From positions 1-64,000 of the forward strand of contig JAEXSP010000032.1 of assembly GCA_023453795.1 (NCBI GenBank): a DNA stretch of 64,000 bases. The letters are read 5' to 3'. Source of the DNA: Bacillota bacterium (GTDB lineage Bacteria; Bacillota; Clostridia; Acetivibrionales; JAEXSP01). The notes below the pieces were generated by a model. It had not been told where the DNA came from and did not search any database. It saw nothing but the letters and a program-made list of their open reading frames with translations. The translations under genes and the position numbers were made by a program. Positions 19,461 to 28,852 of this stretch are shown one piece after another; the stretch's first letter is position 1, and the number at the start of each line of letters is the position of its first letter.

Positions 19461-20957
19461 ATGCATAATGTACAAAGTAAACATAATTTTATTGATAAAT
19501 TTATATCAGCAGTAAATTTATATCCTGACAATATCGCTTATGAAATTGAGGGGACTGGCATTAAGTATACATATGCTGAGTGTTGTAAAAGAATGGAGAC
19601 TTGGAAAGGGTATTTCGAATCATTAAACTTGAAAAAAGGTGATAAGGTTTTTATTTTATTAGCAGAAGAGATAGAGTTTATTCTAAGCTTTTATGCACTA
19701 GCTTCCATGGGGGTCATATCAGCCTTTTACGATAGTAAAGCAACTGATTATGAACTGAATCAAGTTTTAGAGGAATTTGACCCCGTTGGTATAGTTACTT
19801 CCAGTAAGTATTTGTCTGAAAGAGATAATTTAATTGAAAACAAGAGCTTGAAATTTGTCCTGCTTACTGATTCTATTGGCGGGGAAAGTAATAACTTTTC
19901 AAATTCAAAAGTGATAACTACAAGCTCCTTTCCCCAAACTTTAGCAAAATTGATACCACCTAATAGCGATACTATAGTCAGTTGCCATTTTACTTATAAA
20001 GGTTTTGGATATCCGCTTCAGGTGCGTCATAAATATAATGATTACTCTATGTTTTTAGAACAATCTTCCAGGCTGTATCCACAAGAACCAGGCTCAGTGA
20101 ATCTTATTTGTTTGCCATACTATCCCATATACGGTATATCAGCTTCGGTTTTACATCCGCTGTCATGTGGATGCAAGATGCTTATATGTACGAATTTTAG
20201 TAAAATCGGCATTCTGAATCTGCTAGAGTTATATAATATTAGTTTGGTGTGTCTTGTACCTCTTATACTGAAAAAGCTTGCACATGAAGCTGCTTCAGAA
20301 AAAGAAAACATAAGAAATAGGATAAATCCCGAACTGGTAATTATATCGGGGGGCAGCTATTTGGAAGAAAGTATTCAGGATAAAATATATGAGCTTTTGG
20401 ACAAAAAAGTCTTTCAGGGATATGGTCTTACAGAAACCTTCCCAATAACTTTCTGTCATAAAGATAAGGTGAGGTTTGGAACAGTAGGGGCTGCAAATGA
20501 TGGGTATGCTGAAATAATAATTCTTGACAATGATGGTAAACAACTTCCAAATGGTACGGCCGGGGAGATCGTTATTAGAGGAAATTCTCTTGCAGAGGGA
20601 TATTATGGCAGGCAGTCTGATACAGAAAAGTTGTTTAAAAATGGGTGTTTTTATACCGGTGATATAGGCTTCTTAGATGAAGAGAATTTTCTGCATTTCA
20701 TTGGAAGAAGATATCCTTTTACGAAGGTTACATCAAAAATGGTTGATTTGACGGAAATTGAGAATGTGGTAAAAAATTATCCCGGTGTAATTGATGCGAG
20801 GGCTATTGTCAGGGAAAATAAAAAATTTGGTGAAATAATTCATTTGCACGTGAAGGTTAATGAACGTATTCAATTAACTGAAAAAGAGCTTAAAAACACA
20901 TGTAGAAAGTATTTTTCTAAATACAAAATTCCTAGCAAAATAAAAATATTTAGCTAA
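19461..20957 (+). CDS. Degenerate AMP-dependent synthetase/ligase family protein
   Basis: 498 aa of the adenylate-forming family. The N-terminal fold, GYGLTET and the YTGDIG motif are clear, so the adenylate pocket is partly kept. The glycine/threonine-rich phosphate loop (normally SGTTGxPKG) is replaced by TYKGFGYPLQV, and the protein stops at KIPSKIKIFS, before the catalytic C-terminal lysine. Ordinary acyl activation is therefore doubtful; it may bind an acyl-adenylate, use a preformed one, or be structural. Start: ATG 19461 is used, but GTG 19449 in frame is also possible; both lie just after the previous stop. Confidence 0.85.
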   Translation: MHNVQSKHNFIDKFISAVNLYPDNIAYEIEGTGIKYTYAECCKRMETWKGYFESLNLKKGDKVFILLAEEIEFILSFYALASMGVISAFYDSKATDYELNQVLEEFDPVGIVTSSKYLSERDNLIENKSLKFVLLTDSIGGESNNFSNSKVITTSSFPQTLAKLIPPNSDTIVSCHFTYKGFGYPLQVRHKYNDYSMFLEQSSRLYPQEPGSVNLICLPYYPIYGISASVLHPLSCGCKMLICTNFSKIGILNLLELYNISLVCLVPLILKKLAHEAASEKENIRNRINPELVIISGGSYLEESIQDKIYELLDKKVFQGYGLTETFPITFCHKDKVRFGTVGAANDGYAEIIILDNDGKQLPNGTAGEIVIRGNSLAEGYYGRQSDTEKLFKNGCFYTGDIGFLDEENFLHFIGRRYPFTKVTSKMVDLTEIENVVKNYPGVIDARAIVRENKKFGEIIHLHVKVNERIQLTEKELKNTCRKYFSKYKIPSKIKIFS

Positions 20958-20986
20958 ATACTTAATTTAGACGAGGAGAGAGGTTT

Positions 20987-21634
20987 ATGAGGAATAAAGG
21001 CATATCTTCTGCAGTTCCGCTATTATTTACTATAATAGGGTATTCTTTAAATGGCTCATTTTCTATATATAGATTTGTTAAGCTTGAGACTTTAATGGAA
21101 AAAGCATTATTTTTTATTATGTTTGTTACATATATTATTTGGTCAGTTTGGGAAATAAGAATTACATTGGGTGAATTAAAGTTGGAAAAGGCCGAGAAGG
21201 ATAGCCATACATTAGAATTTGCCGGAATAATCAAGAACTTTATGCTAGTTAGCGCACTTGCCGGTACAACAACAATATATATAACGTCATGGTCAGTAGG
21301 AATGTGTATTATGGTTGTTGGTATATTACTAAGAGTTTCAGCTATAAGATCTATCGGTTCATCTTACTCACATAGAGTAAGAGAATTGGTAGGTAAACCG
21401 GTTACAACCGGTCCATATAAAATGATCAGGCATCCATCCTATATGGGAACGCTGTTAATCCACGCTGGACTAGTAATAATATTATTTAACATTTTTTCTT
21501 TAATCGGTCTAGTACTTTGGTATGTCAATGCAATATACCGTATAGGGGTTGAGGAAAAGCAATTATTTAAAAACCAATACTATGAAGAATATGCAAAGGG
21601 TACCAGATACAAATTACTGCCATTTGTTTGGTAA
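20987..21634 (+). CDS. Isoprenylcysteine carboxyl methyltransferase (ICMT)-family membrane protein
   Basis: 215 aa with about five membrane helices and the C-terminal SAM-binding region of the ICMT/phospholipid methyltransferase families: GPYKMIRHPSYMG near residue 140 and EEKQLFKNQYYEEYAKGTRY near the end. Members methylate carboxyl, amino or other groups of membrane-embedded substrates. In a lipid-making operon, methylation of a lipid head or tail group is plausible. A GAGGAGAGAGG site precedes ATG 20987. Confidence 0.85.
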   Translation: MRNKGISSAVPLLFTIIGYSLNGSFSIYRFVKLETLMEKALFFIMFVTYIIWSVWEIRITLGELKLEKAEKDSHTLEFAGIIKNFMLVSALAGTTTIYITSWSVGMCIMVVGILLRVSAIRSIGSSYSHRVRELVGKPVTTGPYKMIRHPSYMGTLLIHAGLVIILFNIFSLIGLVLWYVNAIYRIGVEEKQLFKNQYYEEYAKGTRYKLLPFVW

Positions 21635-21692
21635 CCCATGGGTAATAAATGGATGTAGGCTGTGAAGATAGATATTATTAATTGGGGAAAGA

Positions 21693-22706
21693 GTGAGGGA
21701 TAGTTTTATTGCAATGATGTTTGAAAATTTATGTGTTGTAATTATAGGCGGAACTGGCTTCATAGGTCAGAGAATAATCGAACGACTAAATATTTTGAGC
21801 GAGGGCAAGTGTGAGATTCGTGCACTGGTAAGAGACGAGACAAAGATGAAAGATATGCCGAATGTTACAAAGATTGTCGGTTCACTCCCGGATGTACCTA
21901 AAGAACTCTTTCCACAAAAGCCTAATATCGTTATTCATTTTGGGACTAAGAATATCAATAACGACGGAAGTGGTTTTGAACTGGTTAATGTCATAGGTAC
22001 AAAGAATATTATGGAGAGTTTGCCTGAATCGACAGTGGGAGTAATATATGGGAGTTCCTTTTCTGTATACGGACAGGGAAGCCTTTGTAATGTAAACGAA
22101 AAAAAAAGCATAAATCCTGAAACACTTCTTGCCATTTCACGTGCTGAAGCGGAATGTATTATTATGGAGGAAATGCGCAAGCGTGGTAAAAGCGCTTTGG
22201 TTTTGCGACCACGGTTTATTCTTGGAAAAGATGATGAATACACTATGCCTAAGCTTGTAAAAGCATATATGCATCACATTAACATAGGTACAGGAAAGCA
22301 GATATCTACTTATATTGAAGCAGATGATTATGCAAAAATCGTGTGTGAACTAGTTTCTTATATTCTGAAGAATGCTCAAAACAGTCAGTACCTTAACACA
22401 GCTATAAATATTGGATATAAAAGACCAGTTTCCTTAAAGGAGTTGCATGAGATATTTAATGAAGTTTTTGAATATAAGTGGCAATGTTATATTCCCATTA
22501 CAGGACGGTTTACAGATTTTCTGAAGGCTACTGGGATTAAGGTTTTTGAAAAGTTAGGGATCATTCTGGAGCTTGGAGCATTTTCGCATTCTGCGGACGT
22601 AACTCTACTTGAAAGTATAATTGGGTCGGGAATCGTTGGAAAAGACCCGAAAACAATTATTTACAATTTGCTAATGGACAAGTATCATATCGATTTGCAA
22701 ATCTGA
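21693..22706 (+). CDS. NAD-dependent epimerase/dehydratase-family protein lacking YxxxK
   Basis: 337 aa extended short-chain dehydrogenase. GGTGFIG near residue 20 is the dinucleotide loop, and YGSSFSVYG is the usual serine strand. Where the catalytic YxxxK should fall, the sequence reads LAISR: tyrosine is leucine and lysine is arginine. It may thus have a non-oxidoreductase role or bind NAD(P) without classical chemistry. GTG 21693 is preceded by GGGGAAAG; ATG 21714 is an alternative. It lies between the methyltransferase and CarS-like genes. Confidence 0.8.
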   Translation: MRDSFIAMMFENLCVVIIGGTGFIGQRIIERLNILSEGKCEIRALVRDETKMKDMPNVTKIVGSLPDVPKELFPQKPNIVIHFGTKNINNDGSGFELVNVIGTKNIMESLPESTVGVIYGSSFSVYGQGSLCNVNEKKSINPETLLAISRAEAECIIMEEMRKRGKSALVLRPRFILGKDDEYTMPKLVKAYMHHINIGTGKQISTYIEADDYAKIVCELVSYILKNAQNSQYLNTAINIGYKRPVSLKELHEIFNEVFEYKWQCYIPITGRFTDFLKATGIKVFEKLGIILELGAFSHSADVTLLESIIGSGIVGKDPKTIIYNLLMDKYHIDLQI

Positions 22707-22776
22707 TTTATAAAACATTGTTAGTTGCCATAGTTACTTAAGGGTTTAAATATAAAAGATAGGAAGATGTGATTTT

Positions 22777-23355
22777 ATGCTAAGCATGATTATAACAGCA
22801 TTACCTGTAATATTAGGTAGTATTATTAATACGTTCTTTTTAAAGACTCATTTATTTCAAGTAATAAACAAGCCCATAGATAACAATATAATACTAAAGG
22901 ATGGAAAGAGGCTTTTCGGACAGAACAAAACATGGAGAGGCTTTTGGGGAATGGTTTTCTTTAGTTCAATTTGCGTCATGCTATGGGGGCTTTTAGGAAA
23001 ACTAATTCCGGATATTCAAAACAATAATTTACTCTATACTAATTATGAAAACAGCTTTCTTTATAATATAGCTATTGGTGGTTTACTTGGATTAGCATAT
23101 GGAATTTTTGAATTACCAAATAGTTTTCTAAAAAGAAGAGTAGGAATTCAGCCCGGAAAAAGCAGAATTAGCGCATTAGGTATTATATTTGTTATTTATG
23201 ACCAAATAGATTCATTATTTGGATGTGTCTTGGTTATTAGTTTCGTCCATCCTATGTCGATAGTCTATTATTTTTCTTATGTTTTTTTGGGAGGAGGTAT
23301 ACATATTTCGATGAGCTATGTGTTTTATTTGTTGAAATTACGTAAGAATTTTTAA
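22777..23355 (+). CDS. CDP-archaeol synthase (CarS)-like CTP:lipid-phosphate cytidylyltransferase
   Basis: 192 aa, several membrane helices. It shows the CarS signatures in order: DGKRLFGQNKTWRGFWG (about 45-60), ELPNSFLKRRVGIQPGK (about 110-130) and YDQIDSLFG near residue 145. CarS, in the CdsA superfamily, transfers CMP from CTP to a lipid phosphate, known for archaeal ether lipids; bacterial members exist. In this operon it should activate the phosphate of the polyketide-derived lipid, giving a CDP-lipid for the PgsA-like enzyme at 27972. It is probably an integral membrane enzyme. Confidence 0.8.
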   Translation: MLSMIITALPVILGSIINTFFLKTHLFQVINKPIDNNIILKDGKRLFGQNKTWRGFWGMVFFSSICVMLWGLLGKLIPDIQNNNLLYTNYENSFLYNIAIGGLLGLAYGIFELPNSFLKRRVGIQPGKSRISALGIIFVIYDQIDSLFGCVLVISFVHPMSIVYYFSYVFLGGGIHISMSYVFYLLKLRKNF

Positions 23356-23402
23356 TGAGAATATGTTTTGATTTATAAATAACCTTTGAATGGGGTGATG
23401 TT

Positions 23403-24161
23403 TTGAAAATACCAATTATTAAAACAACTGGTTTATGTAAAACCTTTGAAAGTGATGGAGAGCTATTTCAAGCAACCAAAAACGTAAGCATTGATATATA
23501 TGAAGGCGAATTTACTGTAATTATGGGAAGTTCCGGCTCAGGCAAGTCTACCCTTTTATATCTCTTAAGCGGGATGGACAGTATCACAGAAGGAGAAATA
23601 ATTTTTTTAAACCAACGTATTGATAAACTTAAAGAAACTGAATTAGCAATTTTTAGACGAAAAAATATAGGATTTATTTTTCAAGCTATTAATCTTGTAC
23701 CAAATTTGACGCTGCTTGAAAATATTTCTCTGCCCGGATATTTGGTTAATAAGGACAAGAAAAAGGTTTGTGAAGACGCAAAAGCTTTAATGGATATGAT
23801 GGATATTAAACAGCTGGCAGAAAGATTACCTTCAAAAGTATCCGGAGGTCAACAGCAAAGAGCTGCCATAGCAAGAGCATTAATCAATAATCCTCGAGTG
23901 CTTTTTGCAGATGAACCTACAGGCAGCCTTAATTCAGATCAGGGCCTTAATGTACTGGATATTCTGACCAGAATTAATTTAACAGGCCAAACTGTTGTAA
24001 TGGTTACGCATGATATAAAAGCAGCTTGTAGAGCAGATCGAATTCTATTTATAAGAGATGGAAAAATAGATGGGGATTTAAGGCTTGATAAGTATAATCC
24101 CGGGAATAATGAAAAAAGAGAAAGACAGTTGGTTACATATCTAACTGAAAAAGGGTGGTAA
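23403..24161 (+). CDS. ABC transporter ATP-binding protein (MacB/LolD type)
   Basis: 252 aa ATPase with Walker A GSSGSGKST, signature VSGGQQQR and Walker B VLFADEP. The long insert and GSLNSDQG are typical of the FtsX-coupled exporter group. Start is TTG 23403 after a GGGGTGAT site. It ends 1 base before the permease gene, so the pair form one transporter, likely for the lipid product or a lipoprotein. Confidence 0.92.
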   Translation: MKIPIIKTTGLCKTFESDGELFQATKNVSIDIYEGEFTVIMGSSGSGKSTLLYLLSGMDSITEGEIIFLNQRIDKLKETELAIFRRKNIGFIFQAINLVPNLTLLENISLPGYLVNKDKKKVCEDAKALMDMMDIKQLAERLPSKVSGGQQQRAAIARALINNPRVLFADEPTGSLNSDQGLNVLDILTRINLTGQTVVMVTHDIKAACRADRILFIRDGKIDGDLRLDKYNPGNNEKRERQLVTYLTEKGW

Positions 24162-24162
24162 T

Positions 24163-26532
24163 ATGCAGGGGATTATCATTTTATTGCTGGCGAATTTTAA
24201 AAAAAGAAAATTGCAAAGTATACTGATTGGCATGATAATTGCCCTAGCCGCAATAATGTTTACTACAGCAATCAGTATTTCAACAAGCGTTAAAAAACCT
24301 TTTGAAAGAATGTATAATTCATTAAACGCTTCTCAAGTACAAATAGCAAATATGGATGGCGTTTTTGATACTGAAACAATAACCAAGTGGTGGGAAAAGG
24401 CAGAAGGAGTTACAGTACAAACATTTTACTATCATTATTCTGCCGATAGAATTGTACATAAAGGAGAGGAAATTTCTGATGGAGAGATTTTCTTCACTGA
24501 AAGACCTGATAAAGTTTTAGATCAAGACAAACTTACAATAATTAATGGAGAGAAAAAGAATTGTCCATCAGCCGGTGAGGTATGGGTTTGCATCAGCTTT
24601 GCCGACAAGTATAGAATTAAAGTTGGTGATTTTCTTGAAGTATCAGCAAGGAATGGTATTAAGAAAATGAGAGTATCAGCTATAGTAGCCGATCCTCAGT
24701 TTGGTTCTCCATCTATGGGACCTGTAAGGGTATGGGTAGCACCAAAAGAACTTCGAAAAATGTTCGACAATAATATGTCAAATGGAAGTTTTATTGGGAT
24801 TCGCTTTAATGACTATTCAAAAAGAGATCTGCTTTGGAGCCAATTTGAAGATTTTTTAGGGAGACCATATAATGGAAGTATCTTTGACTATGAGCTAATT
24901 TCATCGACATATTTGATGCAATATCAGATTTTGGGTGCGATTTTAATAATATTTTCATTTGTATTAATCTTAATTGCAGTTTTTATAATGGCACTTACTA
25001 TTTCAGCAGCTATAGTATCGGATGTAAAGATAATAGGTATCCTTAAAGCGCAGGGGTATACTCCTTTTGCTGTTACAGCTCTATATGCATCACAATACGT
25101 TGTGCTGTCGATTCTTGCTGCTGCTTGTGGAGTCTTTTTGAGTACATTTATTGTAAATAAAGTAACAGAAATGCTAACAAGATCAATGGGTATTGCTTCC
25201 ATGGATATTTTGCTTTTTATACCTAGCATTACTGCATGCGGGGTTATTGTTTTCATCGTGTCCATAGTATCTTTCCTTTGTGCTAAAAAAGCCGGAAATT
25301 TGAAACCTATCAGTGCTATAAAGGAAGAATTCATAGAGATAGGAAATGTTAAATTCATAAACTTTAAAAGGATTTCGAAACTTCCAACTTCGGCTTTTAT
25401 TGCAATAAGGCAGATTTTTACGCAAAGAGGGCAGTCGCTTCTTGTATTTTGCGGTTTTGTGGCTTTATCTGCAGTACTCACTTTTTCTATTTACCTGATA
25501 AATACATTCGATGGTTCAAATGTATTTAAAAAGGCAGATGAATGGGGGTTTGATAAAAGATATGATACGATCGTGTTTAAGGAAAACGCCAGTATAAATT
25601 TTAGAAGACACATGTTTAATGTAGTCGAAGCTGATAAAAGAATAAAGTATGTTTTACCCGTCCAGGATGTTGGAATCCCAACCAGAATAGAACCTCAGAA
25701 TGGAAAACTGGCTAAAAATGTTACCCTATCTGCATATGATGGAGATATGTCAGCAATTGGGGAAAAGAACTTAAAGGGAAGGAATCCTAGTAGTGATAAT
25801 GAAGTATCAATAAATATAAATGTCAGCAGAGAGTATGGAAAAAGTATTGGAGAATATATTACTGTTAGCATTTTAGGAAGGAAAATGGATTTACGGATAA
25901 CAGGAATTTATCAGGGTGTTTTCCACATGGGCTGGAATCTAAGAACGCAGGCCTCCGTGGTCAGATTAGCAATGCCAGAATACCGGATATATAGATATGG
26001 CTTGATATATAAAAATAATAATTACCGTGAATCGTTTTTAAAGGAATATTCCGAAAAATATAAGGACAAAATCGATATACAGCCTTTTAAGAATACAATT
26101 AATGGATATATGTACGGCATAAATGAAGGGATAAATTCATTTGTAATTTTGCTGAGCTGTATATTTGCTATTGTTATGTTAATTATTATTTTCAACTCAA
26201 CATTTGTTAACATTTATAGAGAAAAAAGAATTTATGGTATGTACAAATCAATTGGAATGACGCCCACTCAAGTAAGAATGATAATAGTTTGGAGAGTGCT
26301 TTTCCTTACTGCGGCTGGAAGCATAATTGGAGCACTTATAAGCTGTTTTGGTGCTAATACAATGATGGAGCTTTTTGCAACAGGAGTAGGGATTGTAAAA
26401 TTCCCGGGAGTTCAGACTCTTGAAGGTATATTGGCAGTGATTCCGATGTGTTTATTTATAGGTTTTATAAGTTCATGGGTGCCCTCAAGGAATATTCATA
26501 ATATAAGTCCAAGAACCTTGATCATGGAGTAG
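24163..26532 (+). CDS. FtsX-type ABC transporter permease
   Basis: 789 aa. An N-terminal membrane helix is followed by a periplasmic-type extracytoplasmic region, an FtsX helix bundle (about 250-400), a second extracytoplasmic region and a second FtsX bundle at the end (about 665-785). The two-fold FtsX layout is that of MacB-like/LolCE-like exporters. Paired with the preceding ATPase. Substrate unknown; operon context suggests the lipid. Confidence 0.9.
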   Translation: MQGIIILLLANFKKRKLQSILIGMIIALAAIMFTTAISISTSVKKPFERMYNSLNASQVQIANMDGVFDTETITKWWEKAEGVTVQTFYYHYSADRIVHKGEEISDGEIFFTERPDKVLDQDKLTIINGEKKNCPSAGEVWVCISFADKYRIKVGDFLEVSARNGIKKMRVSAIVADPQFGSPSMGPVRVWVAPKELRKMFDNNMSNGSFIGIRFNDYSKRDLLWSQFEDFLGRPYNGSIFDYELISSTYLMQYQILGAILIIFSFVLILIAVFIMALTISAAIVSDVKIIGILKAQGYTPFAVTALYASQYVVLSILAAACGVFLSTFIVNKVTEMLTRSMGIASMDILLFIPSITACGVIVFIVSIVSFLCAKKAGNLKPISAIKEEFIEIGNVKFINFKRISKLPTSAFIAIRQIFTQRGQSLLVFCGFVALSAVLTFSIYLINTFDGSNVFKKADEWGFDKRYDTIVFKENASINFRRHMFNVVEADKRIKYVLPVQDVGIPTRIEPQNGKLAKNVTLSAYDGDMSAIGEKNLKGRNPSSDNEVSININVSREYGKSIGEYITVSILGRKMDLRITGIYQGVFHMGWNLRTQASVVRLAMPEYRIYRYGLIYKNNNYRESFLKEYSEKYKDKIDIQPFKNTINGYMYGINEGINSFVILLSCIFAIVMLIIIFNSTFVNIYREKRIYGMYKSIGMTPTQVRMIIVWRVLFLTAAGSIIGALISCFGANTMMELFATGVGIVKFPGVQTLEGILAVIPMCLFIGFISSWVPSRNIHNISPRTLIME

Positions 26533-26598
26533 AATTTTCTGGCTGATAGATACTTTGAGTAAAAAGTATATAGATATTTTGAATTACAGGGGTATAAA

Positions 26599-27864
26599 AT
26601 GAGTAATTTTAATAAGGATACAGAACATTCGCACATTGAAAAGATAAGACAATCATTGCCGGCGGTTCAAAAAATAGTTTATATGAATACTGGAACAATG
26701 GGACCATTGCCATTAAGAACATTTGAAGCTATTTTGAAGACTCAACAAGAAGAAGTGTATAATGGCAGGATCGGTGTGAACATGGATGAACTGGTTAAAA
26801 AGAAGGAAAAAGCTAGGAATGGAGCAAGAGAATCTATAGCTCGATTGATTAATGCTGAAGTTGAAGAAATCGCCCTTACGGCTAATACTTCCGAGGGTAT
26901 TAATCATATAATTAATGGGTTTAATTGGAAGAAGGGAGATGAGGTTTTAACCATAGATATTGGATTGGAGCATGTAGCTATGTTGCTACCTCTTTATGCA
27001 ATTTTAAAACGTTATGAAGTGGACGTTAAAATTGCTAGAATTTCCATTGGAGAGAATCCTTTAAAAGCTTTGAAAGAGCAAATCAGTTCTAAAACCAGGC
27101 TTATTGCAATATCACATGTTTTTTTTAGTACTGGTCAATTACTTCCTATAGAAGAGATAATTCAATTTGCTCACCTAAAAGGAATTCCTGTTTTAGTAGA
27201 CGGAGCACAAGCGGTAGGAGCTATACCTGTAGATGTTAAAGAGATAAATGTGGATTTTTATAGTTTGCCATGTCAAAAATGGCTGTGTGGACCAGAAGGT
27301 ACAGGTGCCATTTTTATTAAAAAAGGCATGTTAAATGAACTTTCACAAACATATATAGGTTACAATTCAATCGAAATATTGGGCCCTCCTGATTTTTTTC
27401 GTATTCATTCTAATGCACGACGCTTTGAAGTTGGATCAACTTATCTTCCATCAATCATAGGACAAAAATGTAGTATTGATTGGCTTTTAGATGAAGTCGG
27501 TTTGAAATGGATATATAAAAGAGTTGGGGATTTGTATCATATAGCGAGGAAAGAATTAAGTACCTTACCAGGAGTAAAGATTGTAACTCCAGATAGGGCG
27601 GCCGGGTTACTAAGCTTCAGGGTTGAAGGAATTGCATCTAATAAGCTAGTGGAACATTTAGGTGCTAAGGGTATTGTTGTTAGGTCAATACTTGAAATGG
27701 ACTGTGTCAGAGCTTCTTTAGGCTTTTTTAATACAGAGAATGAAATAGAGCAGCTTGTTAAAGGAGTTTTAGAAGTTATTAAGAATAAGGAGGTTGATGT
27801 ACCGGTAAGGTATTCTCATGAGGTATTACGAACTACTCTAAGAGATAAATTTTCTGCTGGTTAG
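26599..27864 (+). CDS. PLP-dependent aminotransferase class V / cysteine desulfurase-like
   Basis: 421 aa fold-type I PLP enzyme. LVDGAQAVGAIPVD holds the ring-binding aspartate, and K227 in LPCQKWLCGPEGTG should form the Schiff base. It resembles the CsdA/isopenicillin N epimerase subgroup. It may add an amino or sulfur function to the product. There is no NifU/IscU partner nearby, so a housekeeping iron-sulfur role is less likely. Confidence 0.85.
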   Translation: MSNFNKDTEHSHIEKIRQSLPAVQKIVYMNTGTMGPLPLRTFEAILKTQQEEVYNGRIGVNMDELVKKKEKARNGARESIARLINAEVEEIALTANTSEGINHIINGFNWKKGDEVLTIDIGLEHVAMLLPLYAILKRYEVDVKIARISIGENPLKALKEQISSKTRLIAISHVFFSTGQLLPIEEIIQFAHLKGIPVLVDGAQAVGAIPVDVKEINVDFYSLPCQKWLCGPEGTGAIFIKKGMLNELSQTYIGYNSIEILGPPDFFRIHSNARRFEVGSTYLPSIIGQKCSIDWLLDEVGLKWIYKRVGDLYHIARKELSTLPGVKIVTPDRAAGLLSFRVEGIASNKLVEHLGAKGIVVRSILEMDCVRASLGFFNTENEIEQLVKGVLEVIKNKEVDVPVRYSHEVLRTTLRDKFSAG

Positions 27865-27971
27865 TATAAGTTCTATTTACATAATTCTGTGCAAGTGATA
27901 TATGTGTAGGCTTCGGGAAGAAGTTAGGGATGAAAAAATGTGTATATTTTGAAAAAGAGGGGAAATGTATA

Positions 27972-28589
27972 ATGAATCTTCCAAACAAAATTACTCTGTC
28001 AAGAATAATGTTGGTTCCGATTATTTTAATATTTATAATTCCATTACCAAAATGGATGCTGAGTGGTTCGGATACTAGCTTTTTACACCAACAATTATTA
28101 GCAATAAATGACTTTATAATCCATTACGGTAACTATATTGGAGCAATTATTTTTATTATTATAGCATATACGGATAAAGTCGATGGGTACATTGCTCGGA
28201 AAAGAAATTTGCAAACAAAGTTTGGAGCGTTTATAGATCCGATAGCGGACAAGCTTTTAATATCAGCTACATTAATTGCTTTAGCAGAACGTAAGGACAT
28301 TACTAGTTGGGCTGCAATAATAATAATTTCCAGAGAAATTATCATTACTGGGTTTAGATTAATAGCTGCAGGTGAAGGAATAGTTTTACCAGCAGATAGG
28401 TGGGGAAAACTTAAAATGAAAATACAATGCTATGCAATAGCATTCGTATTATTAAAAAACTATCCATTAAGTCTATTAACTAACATTCCTTTTGATAGGT
28501 ATTTAATGGTGGCAGCTATTCTAATTACAATTTATTCTGGATATAATTATATTTCAAAAAATAGAAAAGTATTTGGAGGATCTTTCTGA
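27972..28589 (+). CDS. pgsA: CDP-diacylglycerol--glycerol-3-phosphate 3-phosphatidyltransferase-like
   Basis: 205 aa integral membrane CDP-alcohol phosphatidyltransferase. The full active-site motif Dx2DGx2ARx8Gx3Dx3D is present in DKVDGYIARKRNLQTKFG followed by AFIDPIADK. ATG 27972 is chosen because GAGGGG lies 8 bases before it and the N-terminus MNLPNKITLSRI is typical of PgsA. It may use the CDP-lipid made by the CarS-like enzyme to make a phosphatidylglycerol-phosphate analogue. Last gene of the operon; whether it replaces the housekeeping copy is unknown. Confidence 0.9.
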   Translation: MNLPNKITLSRIMLVPIILIFIIPLPKWMLSGSDTSFLHQQLLAINDFIIHYGNYIGAIIFIIIAYTDKVDGYIARKRNLQTKFGAFIDPIADKLLISATLIALAERKDITSWAAIIIISREIIITGFRLIAAGEGIVLPADRWGKLKMKIQCYAIAFVLLKNYPLSLLTNIPFDRYLMVAAILITIYSGYNYISKNRKVFGGSF

Positions 28590-28633
28590 ATAAAGTGAGA
28601 TAGAATAGTGCGTCACAGGATTTGACAGTTCAA

Positions 28634-28659
28634 GTCTGCAAAACCTTTACCCTCAGTCC
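28634..28659 (+). repeat. Right copy of tRNA-Cys direct repeat (candidate att site)
   Basis: 26 bases matching 1559-1584 of tRNA-Cys, with 25 identical, lie 44 bases after the pgsA-like stop. They cannot fold into a tRNA. Together the two repeats flank the 27-kb polyketide region in direct orientation. Confidence 0.6.
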
Positions 28660-28852
28660 AAGTCCTCAAACGCTTATTAAACTACTATTATTGTCTGGTA
28701 AATTATAGCTAAAATGGGTTATATAAGATTATAATATTTGTTACACATATGTATGAAAGCACGAACATTAGTATCTTTCAAATGAATAAAGGCTTATTGT
28801 TTTACAGAACATAATTAAAGCCAAGCGCGCAACCATACATTTAAAGAGGCAG

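Noticed and set aside
24924..25481. 185-codon minus-strand frame inside the ABC permease
   Set aside because: It is antisense to a well-supported membrane gene and its composition mirrors hydrophobic codons.
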